Assembly: GCF_036178145.1 (NCBI RefSeq) | Contig: NZ_CP108067.1 | Coordinates: 3,224,001-3,288,000, forward strand | DNA from: Streptomyces sp. NBC_00273 | Lineage (GTDB): Bacteria; Actinomycetota; Actinomycetes; Streptomycetales; Streptomycetaceae | Length of the DNA stretch: 64,000 nt | Direction: 5' to 3' | Shown: positions 34,944 through 43,344 of the stretch, piece after piece | Layout: each line of letters starts with the position of its first letter | Numbering within the stretch: position 1 is the stretch's first letter | Position numbers and translations under genes: made by a program | The notes under the pieces: generated by a model | Seen by the model: the letters and a program-made list of their open reading frames with translations, nothing else | What the model was told of the DNA's origin: nothing | Databases searched by the model: none

Positions 34944-37400
34944 ATGGCCCGCCGCAGCACGAAGACCCCGCCGCCGGAGGATTTCGAGGAGAAGATCCTC
35001 GACATCGACGTCGTCGACGAAATGCAGGGCTCCTTCCTCGAGTACGCGTACTCGGTGATCTACTCCCGCGCCCTGCCCGACGCCCGGGACGGCATGAAGC
35101 CGGTGCACCGGCGCATCGTCTACCAGATGAACGAGATGGGCCTGCGCCCCGACCGCGGCTACGTGAAGTGCGCCCGTGTCGTCGGCGAGGTCATGGGCAA
35201 GCTCCATCCGCACGGTGACGCGTCGATCTACGACGCCCTCGTGCGCATGGCCCAGCCCTTCTCCATGCGGCTGCCGCTGGTCGACGGCCACGGCAACTTC
35301 GGCTCGCTCGGCAACGACGACCCGCCGGCCGCGATGCGTTACACCGAGTGCAAGATGGCCGACGCCACCTCGCTGATGACGGAGTCGATCGACGAGGACA
35401 CCGTCGACTTCACCGCCAACTACGACGGCCAGGAGCGGGAGCCGGTCGCCCTGCCCGCCGCGTACCCGAACCTGCTGGTCAACGGCGCTTCCGGGATCGC
35501 GGTCGGTATGGCCACCAACATGCCCCCGCACAACCTCGGCGAGGTCATCGCGGCCGCCCGCCACCTGATCCGGTACCCGCAGGCGGACCTGGAGGCGCTG
35601 ATGCGCTTCGTACCGGGTCCCGACCTGCCCACGGGCGGCCGGATCGTCGGGCTCTCGGGCATCAAGGACGCCTACGAGAACGGCCGCGGCACCTTCAAGA
35701 TCCGCGCGACGGTGGCGGTGGAGGACGTGACGGCGCGCCGCAAGGGCCTGGTCGTCACCGAACTGCCCTTCACGGTCGGCCCCGAAAAGGTCATCGCGAA
35801 GATCAAGGACCTGGTCGGCTCGAAGAAGCTCCAGGGCATCGCCGACGTCAAGGACCTCACCGACCGCTCGCACGGCCTGCGCCTGGTCATCGAGATCAAG
35901 AACGGCTTCCACCCGGAGGCCGTGCTGGAGCAGCTCTACAAGCTGACGCCGATGGAGGAGTCCTTCGGCATCAACAACGTGGCGCTGGTGGACGGGCAGC
36001 CCCTGACGCTGGGCCTCAAGGAGCTGCTGGAGGTCTACCTCGACCACCGCTTCGAGGTCGTCCGGCGGCGCAGCGAGTTCCGCCGCACCAAGCGCCGCGA
36101 CCGGCTGCACCTGGTCGAGGGCCTGCTGGTGGCGCTCCTCGACATCGACGAGGTCATCCGGCTCATCCGGGACAGCGACAACTCCGCACAGGCCAAGTCC
36201 CGGCTGATGGAGCGGTTCTCGCTGAGCGACATCCAGACCCAGTACATCCTGGACACCCCGCTGCGCCGACTCACCCGGTTCGACCGGATCGAGCTGGAGT
36301 CCGAGCGCGACCGGCTGACGGGCGAGATCGACGAGCTGACCGGGATCCTGGAGTCGGACAGCGAGCTGCGCAAGCTGGTCTCCGCGGAACTGGCGGCGGT
36401 GGCGAAGAAGTTCGGCACCGAGCGCCGTACGGTGCTGCTGGAGTCCGCGGGCACCGCAGTGGCGGCCGTTCCGCTCGAGGTCGCGGACGACCCGTGCCGG
36501 GTGCTGCTGTCCTCGACGGGCCTGCTGGCGCGTACGGCGAACGGCGAGGCGCTGCCGGAGGAGGAGGGCGGCGTCCGCGCCAAGCACGACCTGATCGTCT
36601 CGCAGGTCGCCGCGACCGCCCGGGCCGATGTCGGCGCGGTCACCTCGTACGGGCGGCTGCTGCGGCTGTCGGTGATCGACCTGCCGCAGCTGCCGGACAC
36701 GCACGCCGCGCCGAACTTGGCGGGCGGCGCTCCGGTCTCGGAGTTCCTCTCCGGGCTGGAAGCGGACGAGAAGGTGATCTGCCTGACCTCGCTGGACGAG
36801 TCCTCGCAGGGCCTCGCGCTGGGCACCGAGCAGGGCGTGGTCAAGCGCGTCGTACCGGACTACCCGGCGAACAAGGACGAGCTGGAGGTCATCACCCTCA
36901 AGGAGGGCGACCGGATCGTCGGCGCGGTCGAGCTGCGCACGGGTGAGGAGGACCTGGTCTTCATCACCGACGACGCCCAGCTGCTGCGCTACCCGGCGGG
37001 CCAGGTCCGCCCGCAGGGCCGCCCGGCGGGCGGTATGGCGGGCATCAAGCTCGCCGACGGCGCCAAGGTGATCCACTTCTCCGCCGTGGACCCGGCGCGG
37101 GACGCCGTGGTCTTCACGGTGGCGGGCTCGCACGGGACCCTGGACGGCTCGGTGCTGTCCGGGAAGCTGACCCCCTTCGACCAGTACCCGCGCAAGGGCC
37201 GGGCCACGGGCGGCGTGCGCTGCCAGCGGTTCCTGAAGGGCGAGGACGTACTGGTCCTGGCCTGGGCGGGCGGTTCCCCCGTCCGTGCCGCGGCGGCCAA
37301 CGGCACTCCGGCCGAGCTGCCGACCGCGGACCCGCGCCGGGACGGCTCGGGGGCGGCGCTGCCGGCGGCGGTCGCGGCGCTGGCGGGAGCCGCGCTGTAG
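34944..37400 (+). CDS. parC: DNA topoisomerase IV subunit A
   Basis: 818 aa. The breakage-reunion domain contains [29 protein letters not shown], the catalytic Tyr in [10 protein letters not shown], and [17 protein letters not shown]; a C-terminal beta-pinwheel DNA-binding domain follows (residues about 500-790). ParC with ParE decatenates sister chromosomes. I choose ParC over GyrA because the matching ATPase subunit lies in this window rather than next to gyrB/recF, as in other Streptomyces. The ATG at 34944 follows AAGGAGCC; upstream in-frame starts read into non-coding sequence. The tail is Ala/Pro-rich. Confidence 0.93.
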   Translation: MARRSTKTPPPEDFEEKILDIDVVDEMQGSFLEYAYSVIYSRALPDARDGMKPVHRRIVYQMNEMGLRPDRGYVKCARVVGEVMGKLHPHGDASIYDALVRMAQPFSMRLPLVDGHGNFGSLGNDDPPAAMRYTECKMADATSLMTESIDEDTVDFTANYDGQEREPVALPAAYPNLLVNGASGIAVGMATNMPPHNLGEVIAAARHLIRYPQADLEALMRFVPGPDLPTGGRIVGLSGIKDAYENGRGTFKIRATVAVEDVTARRKGLVVTELPFTVGPEKVIAKIKDLVGSKKLQGIADVKDLTDRSHGLRLVIEIKNGFHPEAVLEQLYKLTPMEESFGINNVALVDGQPLTLGLKELLEVYLDHRFEVVRRRSEFRRTKRRDRLHLVEGLLVALLDIDEVIRLIRDSDNSAQAKSRLMERFSLSDIQTQYILDTPLRRLTRFDRIELESERDRLTGEIDELTGILESDSELRKLVSAELAAVAKKFGTERRTVLLESAGTAVAAVPLEVADDPCRVLLSSTGLLARTANGEALPEEEGGVRAKHDLIVSQVAATARADVGAVTSYGRLLRLSVIDLPQLPDTHAAPNLAGGAPVSEFLSGLEADEKVICLTSLDESSQGLALGTEQGVVKRVVPDYPANKDELEVITLKEGDRIVGAVELRTGEEDLVFITDDAQLLRYPAGQVRPQGRPAGGMAGIKLADGAKVIHFSAVDPARDAVVFTVAGSHGTLDGSVLSGKLTPFDQYPRKGRATGGVRCQRFLKGEDVLVLAWAGGSPVRAAAANGTPAELPTADPRRDGSGAALPAAVAALAGAAL

Positions 37401-37412
37401 GTCGCGGGAGGG

Positions 37413-37452
37413 CGTTCGGGTGGTGCGACCGGGGGGACGTACCACCCGAATG
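37413..37452 (+). terminator. parC terminator
   Basis: The arms TTCGGGTGGT (37415-37424) and ACCACCCGAA (37441-37450) pair perfectly, extended by flanking G-C pairs, 14 nt after the parC stop. Confidence 0.7.
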
Positions 37453-37499
37453 CCGACTAGTGTTTTCCCCCAGGACGTGGTGGGGGGAGAACGCAGCTG

Positions 37500-39569
37500 A
37501 TGAGCCGTCGAGCGGGCAGCGGACTGATCGGGAACTGGGCGGAGGCCCAGCGTCGGCAGCAACAGACGCAGCTGGTCCAGCAGCGGGAGGCCGAGCGCCG
37601 GCAGCGGGCCCACGAACGGGACGCGAACCGGAGCCACCGGCAGTACCGCGAGGCCGAGGCCCTACGGCGTACCGCGCAGCTCGACGCCGAGGTCGAAGCC
37701 CTCAAGGGCCTGTTGGTCGCGGGCTGCCGGACACCGGCGTTCCGGATGTCCTCCCTGGCCCGGCCGGACCGGCTGCAACCCTTCGACCCCGGGGCCCTGG
37801 CGCACCCGGTGCCGATGCCCCGCATCGAGGACTTCCAGCGGCAGAGCAGCGGCTGGACGCTCGGCTCGAACCACCGGGCGCAGGCGGAGCGCGAGGCGCA
37901 CGCCCGCTACACCCAGGCCTGGCAGGCCGCGAACGCCGCGGAGGCGCAGCGCCAGCAGCAACTGGCCGCGTACCGGCAGCAGTACGACCGGTGGGCGGCG
38001 GAGCAGATCGCCGGGGTGCGGGCGCACAACGGCGGGCTCACGGAGCTGGCGGACGCACTGCGGGCGGGTGATGCCGATGCGGCGGTGGAGTACTTCTCGG
38101 CGGCCCTGTACGCCTCGACCGCCTGGCCCGAGGGGCTACCGAGGCAGGTGACGGCCGCGTACGATCCGGCGGCGCGCCAGCTGGTGTTGGACTGGGAGCT
38201 GCCCGGGTACGCGGTGGTGCCGGAGGCCCGGGCGGTGCAGTACCTGCCGAGCACGGACCAGGACAAGGTGAAGCCCCGCCCGGTCACGGAACGACGGGCG
38301 CTGTACCGGGACCTGCTGGCCCAGTGCGTGCTGCTGGTGGTGCGCGAACTGTACGCGGCGGACGAATTCGGCGTACTGGACTCGGTCGTGGTCAACGGCT
38401 TCGTGGACTGCCACGATCCGGTGACGGGCCAGGAGACGCGGTTCGTGCTCGCCACGGTACCGGCGGCGCGCAGCGCCTTCGCCGGACTGCGGCTGGAGCA
38501 GGTCAGTGCGGTGGACTGTCTGGTCTCGGGGCTGGGCGGGCTGCTGTCGGCGCGGCCCGACCAGCTGACGGCGGTGCGCCCCGGGCGCCGGCCCGACGAG
38601 GTCGGCGGGGGTGTCGTCAGCCACGGCGGGCACGCGGGCGACGCGGACGGGGACGAGCCGGACCTCTTCGCGATGGACCCGATCGTCTTCGAGAACCTGG
38701 TCGCCGAGCTGTTCCGGGCGATGGGCATGGAGGCGGTGACCACGCAACGGTCGGGCGACGGCGGGGTCGATGTGGAGGCGGTGGACCCGACTCCGATCCG
38801 GGGCGGTCGGATCGTCGTGCAGGTCAAGCGCTACCGCAACACGGTGCCGCCGACGGCCGTGCGTGATCTGTACGGCACGGTCCAGGACAAGGGGGCGAAC
38901 AAGGGGGTGCTGGTCACCACCGCGACCTTCGGCCCCGGGTCGTACACCTTTGCCAACGGCAAGCCGCTGGAGTTGGTTCCCGGGGCGGACCTGGTCGAGC
39001 TGCTCCACCAGTACGGCCTGCGCGGCCGGCTCGGCAGCGGTGCCACGGCACCCGACCGGCGGGCGGCCGAACCGGCTCCCCCGGCCGAACACAACGTGCT
39101 CGGCATGTCCTGGTCGGGTTCGGTCGCCCTCGACGTGTGCGCGCTCGTCTGCACGGGCAACCGGGTGCTGAGCGAGGAGCACTTCGTCTTCTTCAACAAC
39201 CCGCGGACCCCGGACGGTTCGGTACGGGCCCGCGCGCACGCTGCGCCCGACAAGGCGGCGCTGGAGGTCTCCTTCGACGCCCTGCCGTCGCAGGCCGACC
39301 GGCTGGTCCTCGTGGCCGCGATCGACCCGGAGGTCGATCCCCACGCCGACCTCGCCGGCTTCACCGACGCCCACATCCGGCTGCTGTCCGCGGGCGGCGA
39401 GGAGCTGGGCCGGCTGGACGTCTCCGACGGGCGCGCCGGCGAGACGGCCCTGGTCCTCGGCTCGTTCCGGCACCGCTCCAACGGCGACTGGGACTTCGTG
39501 ATCGGCGGCAAGGGCTACCGGGGCGGCCTGGAGGACCTGCTGGGCGAGTTCGGGGTCGAGGTGGCCTAG
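37500..39569 (+). CDS. Mrr-like restriction endonuclease fused to a TerD domain
   Basis: 689 aa in three parts. Residues about 12-75 and 135-180 are coiled-coil, rich in Gln, Arg and Ala. A central domain (about 180-385) has no assignment. Residues about 392-510 are an Mrr-type nuclease with an intact PD-(D/E)xK site: FENLVAELFRAMG, then GDGGVDVEAV with Asp424, and VVQVKRY with Gln441 and Lys443. Residues 532-689 are a TerD tellurite/stress domain (GMSWSGSVALDVCAL, EEHFVFFNNP). The likely action is nucleolytic, on modified or foreign DNA. It starts 47 nt after the parC terminator with an independent promoter; no methylase is nearby. Confidence 0.88.
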   Translation: MSRRAGSGLIGNWAEAQRRQQQTQLVQQREAERRQRAHERDANRSHRQYREAEALRRTAQLDAEVEALKGLLVAGCRTPAFRMSSLARPDRLQPFDPGALAHPVPMPRIEDFQRQSSGWTLGSNHRAQAEREAHARYTQAWQAANAAEAQRQQQLAAYRQQYDRWAAEQIAGVRAHNGGLTELADALRAGDADAAVEYFSAALYASTAWPEGLPRQVTAAYDPAARQLVLDWELPGYAVVPEARAVQYLPSTDQDKVKPRPVTERRALYRDLLAQCVLLVVRELYAADEFGVLDSVVVNGFVDCHDPVTGQETRFVLATVPAARSAFAGLRLEQVSAVDCLVSGLGGLLSARPDQLTAVRPGRRPDEVGGGVVSHGGHAGDADGDEPDLFAMDPIVFENLVAELFRAMGMEAVTTQRSGDGGVDVEAVDPTPIRGGRIVVQVKRYRNTVPPTAVRDLYGTVQDKGANKGVLVTTATFGPGSYTFANGKPLELVPGADLVELLHQYGLRGRLGSGATAPDRRAAEPAPPAEHNVLGMSWSGSVALDVCALVCTGNRVLSEEHFVFFNNPRTPDGSVRARAHAAPDKAALEVSFDALPSQADRLVLVAAIDPEVDPHADLAGFTDAHIRLLSAGGEELGRLDVSDGRAGETALVLGSFRHRSNGDWDFVIGGKGYRGGLEDLLGEFGVEVA

Positions 39570-39641
39570 GGGGTGTCTCGCCGGTCGGGCCGGATGCGGG
39601 CGTGATGGCGGTGGCGGCCCGGCGTAAGGGTGGTGACGCCC

Positions 39642-40754
39642 TCAGGTCTCGTCCGAGCCGGTTGCGGGAACCCCGATCACCGGCTCCGCGGGCCGGGCGA
39701 CGTAGCGCAGTACGCCCCACATGCTCTCGGGGCGCGCCTCGTGCGGGGCCGCTTCGCGGCAGGCCTCCAGTTCGCGCAGCAGACCCGGCCCGTCGGTGCC
39801 CGAGCCGATCAGGACGAGCTGGCTCACGCGCGCTTCGCCCCGCCCCCAGGGCCTCGGGGCGAAGCGGAGGAAGCGGCCGACCGCGTGGACCTCGTAGCGC
39901 TCCTCGTGCCCGGGTACGCCGAAGTAGACGAAGCCCTTGATCCGGTAGAGCCCGGCCGGACGCCGGTCGAGGAAATCGATGAACCGGCGGGGGGACAGCG
40001 CCTGCTCGGAGGTGAACTCCGTGCTCTCGTAGGCGGCGTGCGCATGGTCGCAGCGGCCGTGGCCGTGGTCGTGACCGTGCTCGTCGTCGTGGTCGTCGGC
40101 CTCCGCGAGCAGGTCCTCGAAGGAGAGCTGTCCCCGGGTCTCGGTCCAGGGCCTGCGGTCGAAGAGCAGTTCGGGATCGATCCGCCCGTGATCGGTGGCC
40201 ATGACCGGGGTGCCCGGGGCGCAGACCACGGCGAGCTGCTGCTCGATCCGGGCCCGCTCGGCCGCGTCCACCCGGTCGATCTTGTTGAGCACCACCAGGT
40301 CCGCGACGGCGAGGTGGCGGTCGGTCTCCGGGTGCCTGGTCCGGGTGGCGTCGAATTCGGCGGCGTCCACGACCTCCACCATCCCGCCGTAGCGGATGGC
40401 GGGATTCTCGCTGGCCATGAGCATCCGGATCATCTCCTGGGGCTCGGCCAGTCCGCTCGCCTCGATGACGATCACGTCGATCCGGTGGACGGGGGCGGAG
40501 AGCTTCTCCAGGTACGCGTCGAGTTCGCTGCCGTCGACGGCGCAGCACAGGCAGCCGCCGCCGAGGGAGACCATGGAGTCCCCGACCTGTCCGGCCACCG
40601 ACATCGCGTCGACCTCGATCGATCCGAAGTCGTTGACGACGACCCCGATGCGGGTGCCCCCGCGACCGGCGAGGAGGTGGTTCAGCACGGTGGTCTTGCC
40701 GGATCCGAGGAAACCGGCGAGGACGACGACGGGGATGGGTTGCCTGCTGTTCAC
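39642..40754 (-). CDS. COG0523 (CobW/ZNG1-like) metallochaperone GTPase
   Basis: 370 aa. G1 loop AGFLGSGKTTVLN, the metal-binding GGGCLCCAVDG with the CxCC motif, guanine specificity motif NKID, and a His-rich loop (residues about 230-258, EHGHDHGHGRCDHAH). The C-terminal CobW_C domain (RPAGLYRIKGFVYFG, RFAPRPWG) follows. Such GTPases deliver zinc or another metal to client enzymes. Its upstream region is short and has no Zur-like site, so zinc regulation is not seen here. The last gene before it is convergent; the citrate synthase gene upstream is in the same direction with 24 nt between them. Confidence 0.9.
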   Translation of the reverse strand: MNSRQPIPVVVLAGFLGSGKTTVLNHLLAGRGGTRIGVVVNDFGSIEVDAMSVAGQVGDSMVSLGGGCLCCAVDGSELDAYLEKLSAPVHRIDVIVIEASGLAEPQEMIRMLMASENPAIRYGGMVEVVDAAEFDATRTRHPETDRHLAVADLVVLNKIDRVDAAERARIEQQLAVVCAPGTPVMATDHGRIDPELLFDRRPWTETRGQLSFEDLLAEADDHDDEHGHDHGHGRCDHAHAAYESTEFTSEQALSPRRFIDFLDRRPAGLYRIKGFVYFGVPGHEERYEVHAVGRFLRFAPRPWGRGEARVSQLVLIGSGTDGPGLLRELEACREAAPHEARPESMWGVLRYVARPAEPVIGVPATGSDET

Positions 40755-40778
40755 CCGGTCGATCGTAGCCAGGCTCCG

Positions 40779-41930
40779 TCAGTGCAGGGGCGGCACCGGG
40801 TGGGGCGGGGTGGGGCCGGTGTACCGGGCGGCCGGTCGGATGATCTTCGAATCGGTGGCCTGTTCGAGGATGTTCGCGCTCCAGCCGACCACACGGGCCG
40901 CACAGAAGGTCGGCGTGAACATCTCGCGCGGGAGCCCGCAGAGCTCCATGACCACGCCCGCGTAGAACTCCACGTTGGTGTGCAGTTCCCGGCCGGGCTT
41001 CAGTTCGGCGAGGATCTCCTCGACCTGGCGCTCGACCTCGACGGCGAAGTCCACGAGGGGGCCGCCGAACTGGAGGGCGATCTCGCGCAGCATGCGGGAC
41101 CGGGGGTCCTCGGTGCGGTAGACGGGGTGGCCGAAGCCCATGATCCGGTCGCCCGCCAGGACCCGTTCGCGGATCCACGGCCCGATCCGGTCCACCGTCC
41201 CGATGGCGTCGAGGGTGTCCAGGGCCCGGCTGGGTGCGCCGCCGTGCAGGGGGCCGGAGAGCGCGCCGATGGCCCCGGTCAGACAGGCGGCGACATCGGC
41301 GCCGGTGGAGGCGATCACCCGGGCGGTGAACGTCGAGGCGTTGAAGCCGTGGTCGACGGTGGATATCAGGTACCGCTCGACCGCGCGGGCCCGGACCGGG
41401 TCGGGTTCCCGGCCGGTCAGCATGTAGAGGTAGTTGGCGGCGTACGGAAGGTCCTCGCGCGGCTCCACCGGCTCCAGGCCCTGCCCCAGCCGGTGCAGCG
41501 CGGTCAGCAGGGTCGGTACGGCGGCGCAGGCGGCCAGTGCGTCGGCGGCCCGGCGGCCGGGGTCGAGGTCGTAGACCGGGCGGTAGCCGGCACAGGCGCC
41601 CAGCAGTGAGAGCGCGGTGCGCAGCCCGGCCAGGGGGCCGGAGAGCCGGGTGGCACGGGCCAGCGCCGGCAGGGCGTCCCGTACCTCCTCGGGAAGTCGG
41701 CGCAGGGGTGCGATCTCGGCCGCGAAGGCGGCGCGCTCGGCGGCGTCCGCCGGGAGCGTGCCGCGGAACATCAGGTGCCACACGTCCTCGAAGCTGCGGG
41801 TGGCGGCGAGTTCGACGGCCGAGTACTGGCGGTAGTGGTAGAAGCCTTCCCGGCCCCGGACGTCGCCCAGCCCGGTTTCGGTGACCACGACTCCCGCGAG
41901 GCCGCGGGGTACTTCCAAGGTGGTGTCCAT
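40779..41930 (-). CDS. citrate synthase-family protein
   Basis: 383 aa, all-helical citrate synthase fold. Signature regions include VDHGFNASTFTARVIASTGAD (catalytic His), SGPLHGGAPSRALD (second active-site His), GFGHPVYRTEDPR (substrate Arg and His) and HTNVEFYAGVVM with the catalytic Asp position occupied by Glu (NVEFY; canonical NVDFY). The ATG at 41930 sits just inside a shared operator; upstream in-frame starts lie in the operator itself. It could be a methylcitrate or citrate synthase paralogue. It is divergent from a second member with an HTH domain, and its partner gene downstream (COG0523) follows by 24 nt. Confidence 0.88.
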   Translation of the reverse strand: MDTTLEVPRGLAGVVVTETGLGDVRGREGFYHYRQYSAVELAATRSFEDVWHLMFRGTLPADAAERAAFAAEIAPLRRLPEEVRDALPALARATRLSGPLAGLRTALSLLGACAGYRPVYDLDPGRRAADALAACAAVPTLLTALHRLGQGLEPVEPREDLPYAANYLYMLTGREPDPVRARAVERYLISTVDHGFNASTFTARVIASTGADVAACLTGAIGALSGPLHGGAPSRALDTLDAIGTVDRIGPWIRERVLAGDRIMGFGHPVYRTEDPRSRMLREIALQFGGPLVDFAVEVERQVEEILAELKPGRELHTNVEFYAGVVMELCGLPREMFTPTFCAARVVGWSANILEQATDSKIIRPAARYTGPTPPHPVPPLH

Positions 41931-41949
41931 GGATCGACCATCCATGATG

Positions 41950-41979
41950 GATTCAATCGCTGTCAATATTGATTGAATC
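41950..41979. promoter_or_regulatory. perfect inverted-repeat operator between citrate synthase genes
   Basis: GATTCAATC (41950-41958) and GATTGAATC (41971-41979) form a perfect 9-bp inverted repeat with a 12-bp spacer; the spacer/right-arm junction contains the palindrome CAATATTG (41964-41971). It is AT-rich and lies in the 80-bp gap between the divergent citrate synthase-type genes. The simplest binder is the HTH domain of the rightward gene. Confidence 0.75.
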
Positions 41980-42010
41980 AACATACCAGTCCATCTGTAG
42001 GGTGTTCGTC

Positions 42011-43249
42011 ATGAGCGACCAGACGGACAGCGGGCGCAGGCTCAGCACGCAGGAGGCCGCCCGCGCACTCGGGGTGAAACCGGCGACGGTGTACGCGTAC
42101 GTCAGTCGGGGCCAGCTCACCAGCCGCCGCGATCCCGCCGGGCGGGGCAGCAGCTTCGACGCCGCCGAGGTGGAGGCGCTGGCCCGGCGGAGCCGGCGCG
42201 AGGCGGCGGCCCCCGGCGGGGAACTCTCCGTCCGCACGGCGCTCACCCTCATCGAGCCCGACCGGTACTACTTCCGCGGCGTGGACGCCGTGGAGCTGGC
42301 TTCCCGGTACCGCTACGAAGAGGTCGCCGAGTGGCTCTGGACGGGCACCCTCACGCCCGGGGCCCGGTTCACCGCGCCCCCGCAGACCCTGGAGGCGGCC
42401 CGGCGGGCAGTGGCCTCGCTGCCGGAACACGGCGGCCCCATCGACCGGTTGCGGGTGGCGGTCGCGGCCGCCGCGGTCGCGGATCCGCTGCGCTTCGACC
42501 TGTCCGAGGAGGCGGTACTCGGCTCCGCGCGCGCCCTGATCCCCACGCTGGTCGGCGCGCTGCCGACGGTGGGCGGCCCGGCCCGATGGGCCGGGGACGG
42601 CCGGATCGCCCGGCAGTTGTGGTCGCGGCTGACGCTGCGGGAGCCGGACCCGGACGCACTGGCCGTACTGGACCTCGCGCTGGCCCTGCTGGTCGACCAC
42701 GACCTGGCCGCCTCGACCCTGGCCGTACGGGTGGCCGCCTCCGCGCGGGCCCATCCGTACGCGGCGGTCTCCGCCGGGCTCGGCGTCCTGGAGGGCCCGC
42801 TGCACGGCGCGGCCGGACGGCTCGCGCACCGGATGCTGGTGGAGGTGCTGGAACAGGGCGGGGCCGCGCCGGTGGTGGCGGAGTACCTGCGGGCGGGACG
42901 CCGGGTCCCCGGGCTCGGCCACCGGCTGTACCGGGGCGAAGATCCTCGCGCGCGGGTGCTCTTCGCCTCGTTGGAAGGACTGGAGCAGGCCGGTCCGGCG
43001 CTGGGTGCCGCGCGCGAGGTGGCCGCGGTGATGGCCCGGCAGGGCGGGCTGCACGCCAACGTGGACCTGGCGCTGGCCGTGCTGACGGTGTCGTGCGGGA
43101 TGCCGGCGGAGGCCGGGGAGACGGTCTTCGCGGTCGCCCGCACGGCGGGGTGGATGGCGCACGCCCTGGAGGAGTACCAGGAGCGGCCACTGCGGATGCG
43201 GCCGAGCGGGCAGTACCACGGGCCCCGCCCGCCCCAGCCGATGCCGTGA
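42011..43249 (+). CDS. citrate synthase-like protein with N-terminal MerR/excisionase-type HTH
   Basis: 412 aa. Residues about 9-55 are a helix-turn-helix of the MerR/excisionase type (LSTQEAARALGVKPATVYAYVSRGQLTSRRD). The rest is a citrate synthase fold with EGPLHGAAGRLAHRML and VPGLGHRLYRGEDPR; the active-site Asp region reads GLHANVDLALAVL, so ANVD is retained. Enzyme activity is therefore possible but not certain. The protein probably couples metabolite binding to transcription of the divergent gene pair. The ATG follows GTAGGGTG. A similar pair of citrate synthase-like genes sits at SCO5831/SCO5832 in S. coelicolor as I remember it. Confidence 0.88.
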   Translation: MSDQTDSGRRLSTQEAARALGVKPATVYAYVSRGQLTSRRDPAGRGSSFDAAEVEALARRSRREAAAPGGELSVRTALTLIEPDRYYFRGVDAVELASRYRYEEVAEWLWTGTLTPGARFTAPPQTLEAARRAVASLPEHGGPIDRLRVAVAAAAVADPLRFDLSEEAVLGSARALIPTLVGALPTVGGPARWAGDGRIARQLWSRLTLREPDPDALAVLDLALALLVDHDLAASTLAVRVAASARAHPYAAVSAGLGVLEGPLHGAAGRLAHRMLVEVLEQGGAAPVVAEYLRAGRRVPGLGHRLYRGEDPRARVLFASLEGLEQAGPALGAAREVAAVMARQGGLHANVDLALAVLTVSCGMPAEAGETVFAVARTAGWMAHALEEYQERPLRMRPSGQYHGPRPPQPMP

Positions 43250-43344
43250 CGGATCCGGTTCGGCCGGGCTCCCGTCCGCCCGGACTCTGGTCCCGAGCTC
43301 AGGCCCCGGACGTCAGGCGGCCCCGGACGCCAGGCGGCCGGAGG

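Noticed and set aside
37500..39569. Possibility that the Mrr-TerD gene belongs to a restriction-modification system
   Set aside because: No methyltransferase or specificity gene is nearby in the window.
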